Shown piece by piece: positions 36,621 through 45,627 of a stretch of 64,000 nucleotides of DNA (positions within the stretch are counted from its first letter, which is position 1; the number at the start of each line of letters is the position of its first letter). A program made the translations under genes and the position numbers. The notes under the pieces were generated by a model. That model was not told the origin of the DNA, made no database searches, and saw only the letters and a list, made by a program, of their open reading frames with translations. The DNA is from an uncultured Sphingopyxis sp. (GTDB lineage Bacteria; Pseudomonadota; Alphaproteobacteria; Sphingomonadales; Sphingomonadaceae): contig NZ_LT598653.1 of assembly GCF_900078365.1 (NCBI RefSeq), positions 1,922,001 to 1,986,000 on the forward strand. Direction: 5' to 3'.

Positions 36621-39600
36621 ATGGCCTACAGCCCCTTCGTTCCCCTGCGCGTTTTTTCCAGCTTCACGATGCTCGAAGGGGCGATCGATCCGAAGGCGAT
36701 CGCGAAAGCCGCGCGCGAGCTCGGGTTTCCGGCGATCGCGGTGGCCGATCGCAACGGGCTCTATGGCGTCATGGCGTTCGGCGAAGCGTGCAAGGCGGCG
36801 GGGGTGCAGCCGATCGTCGGCACCCTGCTCAGCGTCGCGCGGCCCGGGCAACGGCTGGCGAACGGCGCGCCGCTGATCGATTGGCTCGCGCTTTATGCGC
36901 AGGACGACAAGGGCTATGACAATTTGTGCGCGCTCGTCTCCGCGGCGCATCTCGGCCGACCGGTCGAGCAGGAACCGCATGTGCTGCTGTCCGACATCGC
37001 GGGCAAGACCGACGGGCTGATCTGCCTGACCGGCGGCGGCGAGGGCGCGCTTGCGCGGCTGCTCGCGGGCGAGCAGAAGACGGCCGCCGATGACTATGTC
37101 GAACAGCTCGAAGCCATGTTCGGGGGGCGGCTCTATATCGAGCTGTCGCGGCGCGGCGATCAGGTCGAGATGGCGGCCGAAAATGCCCTGATCGACATGG
37201 CCTATGCGCGCGCGCTGCCGATCGTCGCGACCAACCCCGCCAATTTCGTCGAGCCGCAGTTCCACCCCGCGCACGACGCGATGCTGTGCATCGCGCAATC
37301 AGCCTATGTCGAAAGCGAGGATCGCCGCGTTTCGAGCCCCGAAGCCTGGCTGAAGCCCGCCGAGACGATGGAGGACGCCTTTTCGGATCTGCCCGAGGCG
37401 ATCCGCAACACGCTGGTGATCGCGCAGCGTTGCGCCTTCATGGCGCCGAAGCGCAAGCCGATCCTGCCGAGCCTCGCCGGCGACCGCGAGGGCGAAGCGG
37501 CGCAGCTCAAGGCCGACGCGCATATGGGGCTCACGGCACGGCTCGCACATTATCCCGAGCTGACCGACGAAGAACGACAGGCCTATGTCACGCGCCTCGA
37601 TTTCGAGGTCGACGTCATCACCCAGATGGGTTTCCCCGGCTATTTCCTGATCGTTGCCGACTTCATCAAATGGGCGAAGGCGCACGACATTCCGGTGGGA
37701 CCGGGGCGCGGTTCGGGCGCAGGCAGCGTCGTCGCCTGGGCGCTGACGATCACCGACCTCGATCCTTTGAAGCTCGGCTTGCTCTTCGAACGCTTCCTCA
37801 ATCCCGAGCGCGTGTCGATGCCCGACTTCGACATCGACTTCTGCGAAACGCGGCGCGGCGAAGTGATCCGCTATGTGCAAGAGAAATACGGCCGCGACAC
37901 CGTCGCGCAGATCATCACCTTCGGTAAGCTGAAGGCGCGCGCGGTGCTCAAGGACACGGGCCGCGTGCTCCAGATGAGCTATGGTCAGGTCGACCGGCTG
38001 GCGAAGCTGGTGCCGAACCATCCGACCGACCCCTGGACGCTCGAACGCGCGCTTAACGGCGTCGCCGAGCTCATGACCGAGTACAAGCAGGACGACGGGG
38101 TGCGCCGCCTGTTCGACATGGCGCGCCAGCTCGAAGGCCTGCCGCGGCATAGTTCGACCCACGCCGCGGGCGTAGTGATCGGTGACCGCCCGCTCGACCA
38201 ACTCGTCCCCCTCTATCGCGATCCGCGTTCGGACATGCCGGTGACGCAGTTCGACATGAAATATGTCGAGACCGCGGGGCTGGTGAAATTCGACTTTCTG
38301 GGCCTCAAGACGCTGTCGGTGCTGAAAGAAGCCAAGCGTTTGCTCGCGCTGCGCGGGGTCGACGTCGATCTCGACGCGCTCGCGTGGGACGATGAGGAAG
38401 TCTACGCCCTGCTCCAGCGCGGCGAGACGGTCGGGGTGTTCCAGCTCGAATCCGAAGGCATGCGGCGCACGCTGTCGGCGGTGAAACCGACCAATTTCGG
38501 CGACATCATCGCGCTCGTCGCGCTCTATCGTCCAGGCCCGATGGACAATATCCCGCTGTTCGGCGCGCGCAAGAACGGGCGCGAAAAGATCGCCTATCCG
38601 CACCCGCTGCTCGAAGGCATCCTCGCCGAAACCTACGGGATCTTCGTCTATCAGGAACAGGTGATGCAGGCGGCGCAGATTCTCGCCGGCTACAGCCTCG
38701 GCGGCGCCGACCTTCTCCGCCGCGCGATGGGCAAGAAGGTCCAGGCGGAGATGGACGCGCAGCGCGACACCTTCGTCAAGGGCTGCGGCGAGCATAACAA
38801 TATCGCCCCCAAGGCCGCGAACGAGCTGTTCGACTTGATCGACAAATTCGCAGGCTATGGCTTCAACAAGAGCCATGCCGCCGCCTATGCGCTGCTCTCC
38901 TATCAGACCGCATGGCTGAAGGCGCATTATCCGCACGAATTTTTCGCGGCATCGATGTCGTTCGACAGCCACCAGACCGACAAGCTCTCGATCTTCATCG
39001 ACGATATGCGGCGTCTCGACGTCGGAATCGCGCCGCCATCGGTCAACGACAGTGAAGCCGATTTCTCGGTCGGGCGCGGCGATGAGGGGCTGACGGTCCG
39101 TTACGCGCTCGGCGCGCTCAAAGGCGTGGGCGAGAAGGCGATGGAGGCGCTGGTCGCCGAGCGCGCGAAGGGCGATTTCGTCAGCCTTGACGATTTCGCG
39201 GGCCGCATCGATCCCAAGCTGCTTAACCGGCGGCAGATCGAGGCGCTCGCGGCGGCAGGGGCGTTCGACTGTATCGAGCCCGACCGACCGCGCGCCTTTG
39301 CCGGCGCCGAAAGCCTGCTCGCCTGCGCCAACAGCTCGGCGCACGAGCGTTCGACGGGGCAGGGCGGGCTGTTCGGCGGCGACATCACGATCGCGCCCGC
39401 GCTGCAGCTGCCCGCCGCCGAACCCTGGACGCTGGCGGAACGGATGACGCGCGAGAAGGAGGCGTTCGGCTTCTATTTCTCGTCGCACCCGGTCGAGCAA
39501 TATGAGGCGATCGTCTCGGCGCGCGGCGCGCGATCCTATGGCGACATCTGCGACAATGTCGAAATGACGCCGGGGACGCGCATCCCGATGGTGATGGCGG

Positions 39601-40106
39601 CGATGGTCGAAAGCGCGCGGCCGCGCGTGTCGCAGCGCGGCAACCGCTTCCTCAACCTGACGCTGTCGGACCGCAGCGGCCAGTTTCAGTCGAGCTGCTT
39701 CGACGAGATGGCGGGCAAGACGCTCGAGGCGCTGGCGGCGGAAGGCGGCTGCGCTTTGCTGTCGGTCGAGCTCGACTTGCTCGAAGGCGAGGAAACGCCG
39801 CGCGTCACCGTGCGCGGCGCGCAATCGCTCGCGGACATGGCTGCGACCGCCGCGCTCCAGCTGACCTGCCGCGTCGACATGCCGTCGGCGATCGAGGAAA
39901 TCGCACGGCTGCTTGTCAGGCGCGACGATGCGAAAGGCCGCGTGATCGTCACGACGATCGATCCGCTGACCGACGACGAGATTCGCATCGATCTCGGCCG
40001 CGGCTTCGCCCTCGGCCCCGACGCGGTCTCGCGGCTCGACATGATCGCGGGGGTGGCGGAACCTGCGCTGTCGCTCGTCGCACCGCGCGAATTCCGGGCG
40101 CGCTGA
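36621..40106 (+). CDS. dnaE: DNA polymerase III subunit alpha
   Basis: Replicative polymerase of 1161 residues, type DnaE1. Domains in order: PHP (about 1-280), polymerase palm with the catalytic acidic residues in MPDFDIDFCETRRGEV, thumb and fingers, a helix-hairpin-helix region, OB fold (about 990-1070, IPMVMAAMVESARPRV) and C-terminal tau-binding region. The PHP metal site is degraded (RVFSSFT instead of the ancestral RVHSDYS), as expected when proofreading is done by a separate DnaQ. The start has no strong ribosome site; MAYSPFVPLRVFSSF fits family N-termini. Confidence 0.96.
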   Translation: MAYSPFVPLRVFSSFTMLEGAIDPKAIAKAARELGFPAIAVADRNGLYGVMAFGEACKAAGVQPIVGTLLSVARPGQRLANGAPLIDWLALYAQDDKGYDNLCALVSAAHLGRPVEQEPHVLLSDIAGKTDGLICLTGGGEGALARLLAGEQKTAADDYVEQLEAMFGGRLYIELSRRGDQVEMAAENALIDMAYARALPIVATNPANFVEPQFHPAHDAMLCIAQSAYVESEDRRVSSPEAWLKPAETMEDAFSDLPEAIRNTLVIAQRCAFMAPKRKPILPSLAGDREGEAAQLKADAHMGLTARLAHYPELTDEERQAYVTRLDFEVDVITQMGFPGYFLIVADFIKWAKAHDIPVGPGRGSGAGSVVAWALTITDLDPLKLGLLFERFLNPERVSMPDFDIDFCETRRGEVIRYVQEKYGRDTVAQIITFGKLKARAVLKDTGRVLQMSYGQVDRLAKLVPNHPTDPWTLERALNGVAELMTEYKQDDGVRRLFDMARQLEGLPRHSSTHAAGVVIGDRPLDQLVPLYRDPRSDMPVTQFDMKYVETAGLVKFDFLGLKTLSVLKEAKRLLALRGVDVDLDALAWDDEEVYALLQRGETVGVFQLESEGMRRTLSAVKPTNFGDIIALVALYRPGPMDNIPLFGARKNGREKIAYPHPLLEGILAETYGIFVYQEQVMQAAQILAGYSLGGADLLRRAMGKKVQAEMDAQRDTFVKGCGEHNNIAPKAANELFDLIDKFAGYGFNKSHAAAYALLSYQTAWLKAHYPHEFFAASMSFDSHQTDKLSIFIDDMRRLDVGIAPPSVNDSEADFSVGRGDEGLTVRYALGALKGVGEKAMEALVAERAKGDFVSLDDFAGRIDPKLLNRRQIEALAAAGAFDCIEPDRPRAFAGAESLLACANSSAHERSTGQGGLFGGDITIAPALQLPAAEPWTLAERMTREKEAFGFYFSSHPVEQYEAIVSARGARSYGDICDNVEMTPGTRIPMVMAAMVESARPRVSQRGNRFLNLTLSDRSGQFQSSCFDEMAGKTLEALAAEGGCALLSVELDLLEGEETPRVTVRGAQSLADMAATAALQLTCRVDMPSAIEEIARLLVRRDDAKGRVIVTTIDPLTDDEIRIDLGRGFALGPDAVSRLDMIAGVAEPALSLVAPREFRAR

Positions 40107-40179
40107 CCATCCCCCTTGCGTGCGGGGCGTTTCCGACCCTATCCATGAGTGGCAACGATAAAATTGAGGATGCCGCACC

Positions 40180-41784
40180 ATGGGAATGCAGGGCCAGCCG
40201 CTGCTCGTCACCAGCCTGATCGATCACGCCGCACGCGAACATGCGGGGCGCGAGATCGTGTCGCGATGGGCCGACGGCAGCATGACGCGATCGAACTGGG
40301 GAGACGTCGGCACCGACGCGCGGCGCTTTGCCGCCGCGATGGTCCGGCTCGGGATGAAGAAGGGCGACCGCATCGCAACGCTGGCGATGAACCACGGTCA
40401 TCACCTGGTCAGCTGGTACGGCTCCGCGGGGATGGGCGGGGTGCTGCACACGGTGAATCCGCGGCTGTTCGACGAGCAACTGATCTATATCATCAACCAT
40501 GCCGAAGACCGGGTGCTGCTGTTCGACGCGATGTTCCTGCCGATCGTCGAGCGGCTTCGTCCGCAATTGCCAACGGTCGAGCATTTCATCCTGTTCGACG
40601 CGCCGGCGCGCGAGGGCTATCTGTCCTATCGCGATCTGATCGATGCGGAAGACGGCCGCTTCGATTGGGTGGAGCTCGACCAACGCGATCCGGTCGGGCT
40701 CTGCTATACCAGCGGAACGACGGGCAATCCGAAGGGCGTGGTCTATGAACATCGCTCGAACGTCATCCACGCGATCACCGAAATCCAGCCCGATGTGTTC
40801 GACATGTCGAACCGCAGCGTGGTCCTGCCGATCGTGCCGATGTTCCATGCGAACAGCTGGGGTATTCCCTTCGCCGCCGCGACCGTGGGCGCAAAGCTGG
40901 TGTTTTCGGCGACCAACGACGCGCAGGTGCTGTGCGACCTGATGCACGACGAGGGCGTCACCCACAGCGCCGGCGTGCCTACGGTATGGCTCGCGATGTT
41001 CGCGCATATGGACGCGACCGGCATGGATTATGGCAAGCTTTACCGCGTGATCATCGGCGGATCGGCGGCGCCGCGCGCGATGATCGAGCGGTTCATGAAG
41101 GCGGGGATCGACGTCGGCCACGCCTGGGGGATGACCGAAACCTCGCCGATCGGGACGATGGGCAAAAGGCCGTGGAACTGGGACGAGATGAGCTTCGACG
41201 AGCGCGTCGACATCGTCGCGCGGCAGGGCTGTCCGCCGTTCGGGGTCGAACTGCGCATCGTCGATGACGAGGACAACGAGCTGCCGCGCGACGGCGAGAC
41301 GAGCGGGCGGCTGCAATGCCGCGGCCCGTGGATCATCCGGCGTTATTTCAAGGCCGACAGCGATGCGGCCGACGGCGACGGCTGGTTCGATACCGGCGAT
41401 GTCGCGGTGCTGCATCCCGACGGGGTCATGCAGATCACCGACCGCGCGAAGGATGTGATCAAGTCGGGCGGCGAATGGATCAGCTCGATCGAACTGGAAA
41501 ATGCCGCGGTCGGCGCGCCGGGGGTACAGGAAGCCGCGGCGGTCGGCGTCTATCACCCCAAATGGGACGAGCGGCCGATCCTGCTGATCGTGAAGAAACC
41601 GGGTGCCGAGGTGAGCGAGGCGAGCGTGCTCGACTATCTGACGGACAAGGTCGCCAAATGGTGGCTTCCCGACGAGATTGTCTTCGTCGAAGAACTGCCG
41701 CATACGGCGACCGGCAAGATTTTGAAGCGCCAGATCCGCGACGATTACAAGGATTACAGGCTGCGGTCGTTGGCGGAGGCGTAA
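40180..41784 (+). CDS. AMP-forming long-chain acyl-CoA synthetase family protein
   Basis: Activates a carboxylic acid to its CoA thioester through an acyl-adenylate. The 534 residues contain the P-loop motif GLCYTSGTTGNPKGVVYEHRS, GHAWGMTETSPIGT, GWFDTGDVAVLHPDG, KSGGEWISSIELEN and the C-terminal catalytic Lys in HTATGKILKRQIR. The sequence is closest in style to medium/long-chain fatty-acid CoA ligases (FadD/AlkK type). TGAGGATG lies upstream of the ATG. No beta-oxidation genes are adjacent, so the exact substrate is unknown. Confidence 0.9.
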   Translation: MGMQGQPLLVTSLIDHAAREHAGREIVSRWADGSMTRSNWGDVGTDARRFAAAMVRLGMKKGDRIATLAMNHGHHLVSWYGSAGMGGVLHTVNPRLFDEQLIYIINHAEDRVLLFDAMFLPIVERLRPQLPTVEHFILFDAPAREGYLSYRDLIDAEDGRFDWVELDQRDPVGLCYTSGTTGNPKGVVYEHRSNVIHAITEIQPDVFDMSNRSVVLPIVPMFHANSWGIPFAAATVGAKLVFSATNDAQVLCDLMHDEGVTHSAGVPTVWLAMFAHMDATGMDYGKLYRVIIGGSAAPRAMIERFMKAGIDVGHAWGMTETSPIGTMGKRPWNWDEMSFDERVDIVARQGCPPFGVELRIVDDEDNELPRDGETSGRLQCRGPWIIRRYFKADSDAADGDGWFDTGDVAVLHPDGVMQITDRAKDVIKSGGEWISSIELENAAVGAPGVQEAAAVGVYHPKWDERPILLIVKKPGAEVSEASVLDYLTDKVAKWWLPDEIVFVEELPHTATGKILKRQIRDDYKDYRLRSLAEA

Positions 41785-41790
41785 ACATGG

Positions 41791-42157
41791 CGTCGCCCCC
41801 GCGAAGGCGGGGGCCGCTAGCGGCCTTGCTCAAGCGTTGAGGGTTTCAAACAGGTCGATCCATTCGGGATTGGTTTCGGAGATCAGCCTTAGTTTCCCAT
41901 TTCTTTAGCGCCCTCTCCCGCACGATCGCTTCGTCGATGCGGTCGGAGGGCTCTGCGTAGACCAGTCGGGTCAGGTTCCATTTTCGGCAAAATTCCGATC
42001 CAGTGCCCGACCGATGCGCGAAAATGCGGGCCGCCAGATTGTCGGTGACGCCGATGTAGAGGATGCCCATCGGCTTGTTGGTCATGATGTAGACATAGGC
42101 GTTTCTCATCGACCTTGCTCCGTGACGACGGCGGCCCTCGCCTTCGCGGGGCGACGG
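41791..42157. mobile_element. Family A repeat interrupted by a GIY-YIG cassette with 8-bp direct repeats
   Basis: The left arm (41791-41816) and a slightly eroded right arm (42132-42157) are the same inverted arms as in intact family A elements, but they lie about 310 bp apart. Between them is the GIY-YIG gene, bracketed by the direct repeat CCTTGCTC (41824-41831 and 42113-42120). Deleting the gene and one repeat copy leaves a loop of exactly 24 nt, the loop length of the intact elements at 7569, 30400 and 36500. This looks like a precise insertion with an 8-bp target duplication. Confidence 0.7.
41830..42109 (-). pseudogene. GIY-YIG nuclease family gene, frameshifted near the 3' end
   Basis: The N-terminal 75 residues match small GIY-YIG endonucleases: YVYIMTNKPMGILYIGVTDN with the VYI...YIG core, the following Arg helix (AARIFAHR) and the helix with Glu (DEAIVRERALKKW). 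After KKW the frame runs into an unrelated tail and stops at 41846. In the next frame the family's normal C-terminus reappears (KLRLISETNPEWIDLFETLN, stop at 41830). Counting against the family pattern KKW-x-R-x-W-K, 11 bases are missing. The gene probably makes an altered protein. AAGG of the flanking direct repeat is its only ribosome site. Confidence 0.8.
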
Positions 42158-42178
42158 TTAAAGCATCGCCGTTCGCAC

Positions 42179-43297
42179 TCAAAACAGCTCCATCTGCCCG
42201 TCGCGTTCGGGCGGGCGGAACAGGTCGCAGCGGATCGGCGGGAAGCTCCGGTCCATGCCGTGCTCGCGCGCGGCGCGCCTGACGCGGGAGCGGATGAGTT
42301 GCGCCCAGACGCCGTGGCCGCGCATGCGGGTGAAGAAACCGGAGTCGTTATCGCGACCGCCGCGGATGTCCTGCACCATGTGCATGACCTTGTCGGCGCG
42401 GTCGGGATAGTGGGCGGCGAGCCAGGCGCGGAAGAGCGGCGCGACCTCGAAGGGCAGGCGCATCAATATATAGGAAGCGCGGATCGCGCCCGCCTCGGCG
42501 GCGGCAGCCATGATCGCCTCGATCTCGTGGTCGGTGATCGCGGGGATGATCGGCGAGATATTGACCTGCGTCGGCACGCCTGCATCGATCAGCTTGCGGA
42601 TCGCGGCGAGGCGGCGTTTCGGGTGCGGCGCGCGCGGTTCGAGCGTGCGCGCGAGCTTCGGGTCGAGTGACGTCACCGACACCGCGACCCCGACCAGACC
42701 ATCGCGCGCCATGCCGGCGAGCAGGTCGATGTCGCGCAGTACGCGGTCCGACTTGGTCGTGATGATCAGCGGATGGCGCGTTTCGGCCAGCACCTCGACG
42801 ACCGAGCGGGTGATGCCCCATTCGCGTTCGATCGGCTGATAGCCGTCGGTATTGGTGCCGATCGCGAGCGGCGCGACCTTGTAGTTGCGTTTCGCGAGTT
42901 CGGCGCGAAGCAGCTTTGCCGCGTCGGGTTTGGCGAACAGCCTGCTTTCGAAATCGAGCCCCGGCGACAGGTCGTGAAAGGCGTGCGTCGGGCGCGCGAA
43001 GCAATAGACGCAGCCATGCTCGCAGCCGCGATAGGGGTTGATCGAGCGATCGAAGCCGACATCGGGCGATGAATTGCGCGCGATGATCGTCTTCGGATGT
43101 TCGACCGTGACCGTCGTGCGCAACGGTGGCGGGGCGCCGTCGATGTCCTCCGCCGCGTCGAGCCAGTCGCGATCGGCCTCGCGGTCGAGCGATCCGGTAC
43201 GGGTCGGACGCAGGTTGGTCGGGGCGCCGCGGCCCGCAATCGGGGGCAGGGGTTTGAACGATTCCACCCGGAAAGGATAGTCCTCGGGCGAGAACAA
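42179..43297 (-). CDS. Radical SAM protein, PA0069/SplB-like family
   Basis: A 372-residue radical S-adenosylmethionine protein. The [4Fe-4S] motif CEHGCVYC lies in INPYRGCEHGCVYCFARPTHAF, a signature shared with the PA0069 family, with LIITTKSDRVLRDIDLL and NISPIIPAITDHEIE as further conserved blocks. The exact reaction is unknown; relatives are sometimes labelled DNA repair photolyase-like. The first start in frame is TTG at 43297; GTG at 43267 is equally possible since neither has a clear ribosome site. Confidence 0.87.
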   Translation of the reverse strand: MFSPEDYPFRVESFKPLPPIAGRGAPTNLRPTRTGSLDREADRDWLDAAEDIDGAPPPLRTTVTVEHPKTIIARNSSPDVGFDRSINPYRGCEHGCVYCFARPTHAFHDLSPGLDFESRLFAKPDAAKLLRAELAKRNYKVAPLAIGTNTDGYQPIEREWGITRSVVEVLAETRHPLIITTKSDRVLRDIDLLAGMARDGLVGVAVSVTSLDPKLARTLEPRAPHPKRRLAAIRKLIDAGVPTQVNISPIIPAITDHEIEAIMAAAAEAGAIRASYILMRLPFEVAPLFRAWLAAHYPDRADKVMHMVQDIRGGRDNDSGFFTRMRGHGVWAQLIRSRVRRAAREHGMDRSFPPIRCDLFRPPERDGQMELF

Positions 43298-43311
43298 ATA
43301 AAGAACATATT

Positions 43312-43340
43312 CGTCACCCCCGCCTTCGCGGGGGCGACGA
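43312..43340. repeat. Single half-unit of the family A repeat
   Basis: CGTCACCCCCGCCTTCGCGG followed by GGGCGACG is one self-complementary arm of family A without a partner, between moaB and the radical SAM gene. Confidence 0.7.
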
Positions 43341-43346
43341 TCAGGG

Positions 43347-43871
43347 CTATTCCATCAACCGCGGCATCAACTCGACAAAATTGCAGGGCTTGTGGCGGCT
43401 GTCGAGTTGAGTGGACAAAATGCCTTCCCACGCGTCGGTCACGGCGCCGGTCGAACCGGGAAGCGCAAAGATATAGGTGCCGCGCGCGACGATGGCGCAG
43501 GCGCGCGACTGGATCGTCGAGGTACCGATGGTCTGGTAGCTGAGCCAGCGGAACAGCTCGCCGAAACCCGGAATATCCTTGCCGTCGAGCCGGTGGAGCG
43601 CCTCGGGCGTGACATCGCGGCCCGTGAGGCCAGTGCCGCCGGTGGTGATGACGACATCGACCTCGGGATCGTCGATCCAGTTGTGGAGGCGCGAGACGAT
43701 CAGGTCGGTCTCGTCCCGGATGATCGCGCGTGCTGCCAGCATATGGCCCGCGCCGGTCAGCAATTCTTCGAGCTTGTCGCCCGACCGGTCGTCGGCGGCG
43801 CTGCGGCTGTCCGAAATCGTGAGGATCGCGATGCGGACGGGCCTGAACGGCAGGCTCTCGTCAATCGGCAT
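43347..43871 (-). CDS. moaB: Molybdenum cofactor biosynthesis protein B
   Basis: MogA/MoaB-fold protein that binds molybdopterin and promotes its adenylylation. In the 174 residues RIAILTISDSRS and VITTGGTGLTGRDVTPEAL are the hallmark strands, and TYIFALPGSTGAVTDAWEGIL the C-terminal signature. The start (ATGCCGATT) overlaps the end of the upstream transglycosylase gene by 11 bases, so it is the last gene of the UDG-slt-moaB unit. Confidence 0.92.
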   Translation of the reverse strand: MPIDESLPFRPVRIAILTISDSRSAADDRSGDKLEELLTGAGHMLAARAIIRDETDLIVSRLHNWIDDPEVDVVITTGGTGLTGRDVTPEALHRLDGKDIPGFGELFRWLSYQTIGTSTIQSRACAIVARGTYIFALPGSTGAVTDAWEGILSTQLDSRHKPCNFVELMPRLME

Positions 43872-45624
43872 TCGCGAAATCACCGGCATAGGTCAGGCGC
43901 GTGCGATCCTTTCCGTCGGGAAAGCGCGGCCATTTGCCCTGCGCGAGCGCGGCGCGGCTGACCGACGGCTTGCCCTGCTGCGCTTCGTACATCCAGTAGT
44001 TGCGCAGCACGATGCCGACATAGCCGCGCGTTTCCCAATAGGGGATCGATTCCATATAGAGCAGCGGGTCGTCATTATCGCGAATTTCGGTCTGCCAGCG
44101 CGCGACCGGCGCGGGGCCGGCGTTATAGGCGGCGATCACCTTGGGCAGCTGGCCGCCCGTGGCGGGCTCGCGGCTGAGATATTGCAGATAACGCTGGCCG
44201 AGATCCATGTTCACCGCGGGCGTCTTGAGATCGCCGAGTGCCGCGACCGCGCCTTCCCAGCGTACGATGTCGCGCGCGGTGCCGGGGCGCACCTGCATCA
44301 GCCCGGTGGCGCCCGCCGGGCTCACGACGCCGCGCTGGAAGCGCGATTCCTGCAGCGTATGGGCAAAGACCAGCGCCGGATCGACGCGCCAGCCGCCCTT
44401 CGGCTCCCATTTGGGCTGCGGATAGCGTGCCCCTATGGCGGGCTTGCGGCCGTGCGGCGTATTATGGGCAAGATAGAGCTGCGTTTCGGGCAGGCTGAGC
44501 GCGCCCGCCATCGCAATCAGCTGCGGATGCTGGTCGGGATCGCCGATCTGGGCCTGATGGCGCAACGCCTGACCCGCGTAGACATCCTCGCCGATCTCGG
44601 CCAGCGCCATCGCGACGCGGACGTTTGGCAGCTTCTCGAGCGCGCGCCACGCGCTGCGATCGGCGCGGACATTCTCGCGCTGGATCGCCGTCTCTACGCC
44701 CAGCGATTCGGCTGCGAGCAGGCCGTAGAAGGTTTCCTGATTGGCCGCGGCGGCGCGCAGGCGCGGCTGCACCAGCGCGGGCTGGCCCGCCGCGACCGCG
44801 GCGCGCGAGGCCCAATAATAAGCGGCGGCGCGCTGTTCGCTGTCGGGCGCTTCCTTGGCGACGCGGTCGAAGGCGGCGAGCGCGGTGCGGTAATCGCGAA
44901 GCCGCCACGACGCGAGGCCCTGCACCCAGGCGCCCTGCGTCGCCCACGCCCCGCCGCCCGCGGTGCAGGCGAGCGATAGGCGCAGTGCATTCTGGTCGTC
45001 ATTCTCGATATAATAGGACCAGGCGACCTTTTGCGTCCATTCGGCGCGCGCAGCGGGGCTGAGCTGGTCGATGGCCGCGTTGAGAAGGGCTTCGGCGCCC
45101 GCCGGATCGTCATTCTTGATCCGGTCGGGGATCGTCGCGGCGAGGCGCGCGGCCGCCGGGTCGCTGACGCTGTCGGCGCCGAGCCGGCGCGGTGCGCTAC
45201 CGGCCCAGGCGAGGCGCGCCTCAAAGGGAAGCGCCGGCAGGTCGGTCGCGCCGCGCTTCGTCGCGAGACGGCCGAGCTGCGCGGCCTGCGGCAGCCAGGG
45301 CGAGCGCGAAAGGATCGGCATGATGTCGGCTACTTCTGCGCGCGGGCTGTTCGCGGCGGTCAGCAGTTCGGCGCGCAGGAAGTCGGTGAGCGGGCCGTTG
45401 CCGGAGTCGTCGAGCAATGCCTTCGCGTCGGCCCAACGCTGGCCGCGGATCGCACCGAGAACCTGCGTGTAAAGCTGTTTCTGTTTCGACGAGAGGATGT
45501 CGGGCACCGTTTGCGGCGCCGACGCGAAATCGCGATTGCCGGCATCGGCAGCGAAGGCCGGCATTGCCACAAGCGAAAGCGCCAGAACGGCGCCGGAGAT
45601 AAGATTTCTGGTCATATTTCCCAT
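43861..45624 (-). CDS. slt: Soluble lytic murein transglycosylase
   Basis: Cleaves peptidoglycan glycan strands with formation of anhydro-muropeptides. The 587-residue protein has a signal peptide (about 1-26), an alpha-superhelical U/L region of about 380 residues and a C-terminal goose-lysozyme-like domain: catalytic Glu in HTLQESRFQRG, GATGLMQVRPGTA and AYNAGPAPVARW. It should act in the periplasm. Two ATGs (45624 and 45615) are possible; both follow the UDG stop at once. Confidence 0.93.
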   Translation of the reverse strand: MGNMTRNLISGAVLALSLVAMPAFAADAGNRDFASAPQTVPDILSSKQKQLYTQVLGAIRGQRWADAKALLDDSGNGPLTDFLRAELLTAANSPRAEVADIMPILSRSPWLPQAAQLGRLATKRGATDLPALPFEARLAWAGSAPRRLGADSVSDPAAARLAATIPDRIKNDDPAGAEALLNAAIDQLSPAARAEWTQKVAWSYYIENDDQNALRLSLACTAGGGAWATQGAWVQGLASWRLRDYRTALAAFDRVAKEAPDSEQRAAAYYWASRAAVAAGQPALVQPRLRAAAANQETFYGLLAAESLGVETAIQRENVRADRSAWRALEKLPNVRVAMALAEIGEDVYAGQALRHQAQIGDPDQHPQLIAMAGALSLPETQLYLAHNTPHGRKPAIGARYPQPKWEPKGGWRVDPALVFAHTLQESRFQRGVVSPAGATGLMQVRPGTARDIVRWEGAVAALGDLKTPAVNMDLGQRYLQYLSREPATGGQLPKVIAAYNAGPAPVARWQTEIRDNDDPLLYMESIPYWETRGYVGIVLRNYWMYEAQQGKPSVSRAALAQGKWPRFPDGKDRTRLTYAGDFANAD

Positions 45625-45627
45625 CTG

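Noticed and set aside
37299..40211. 970-codon open frame antisense to dnaE
   Set aside because: Arginine/histidine-rich shadow of a GC-rich gene; no family similarity, and dnaE on the other strand is certain.
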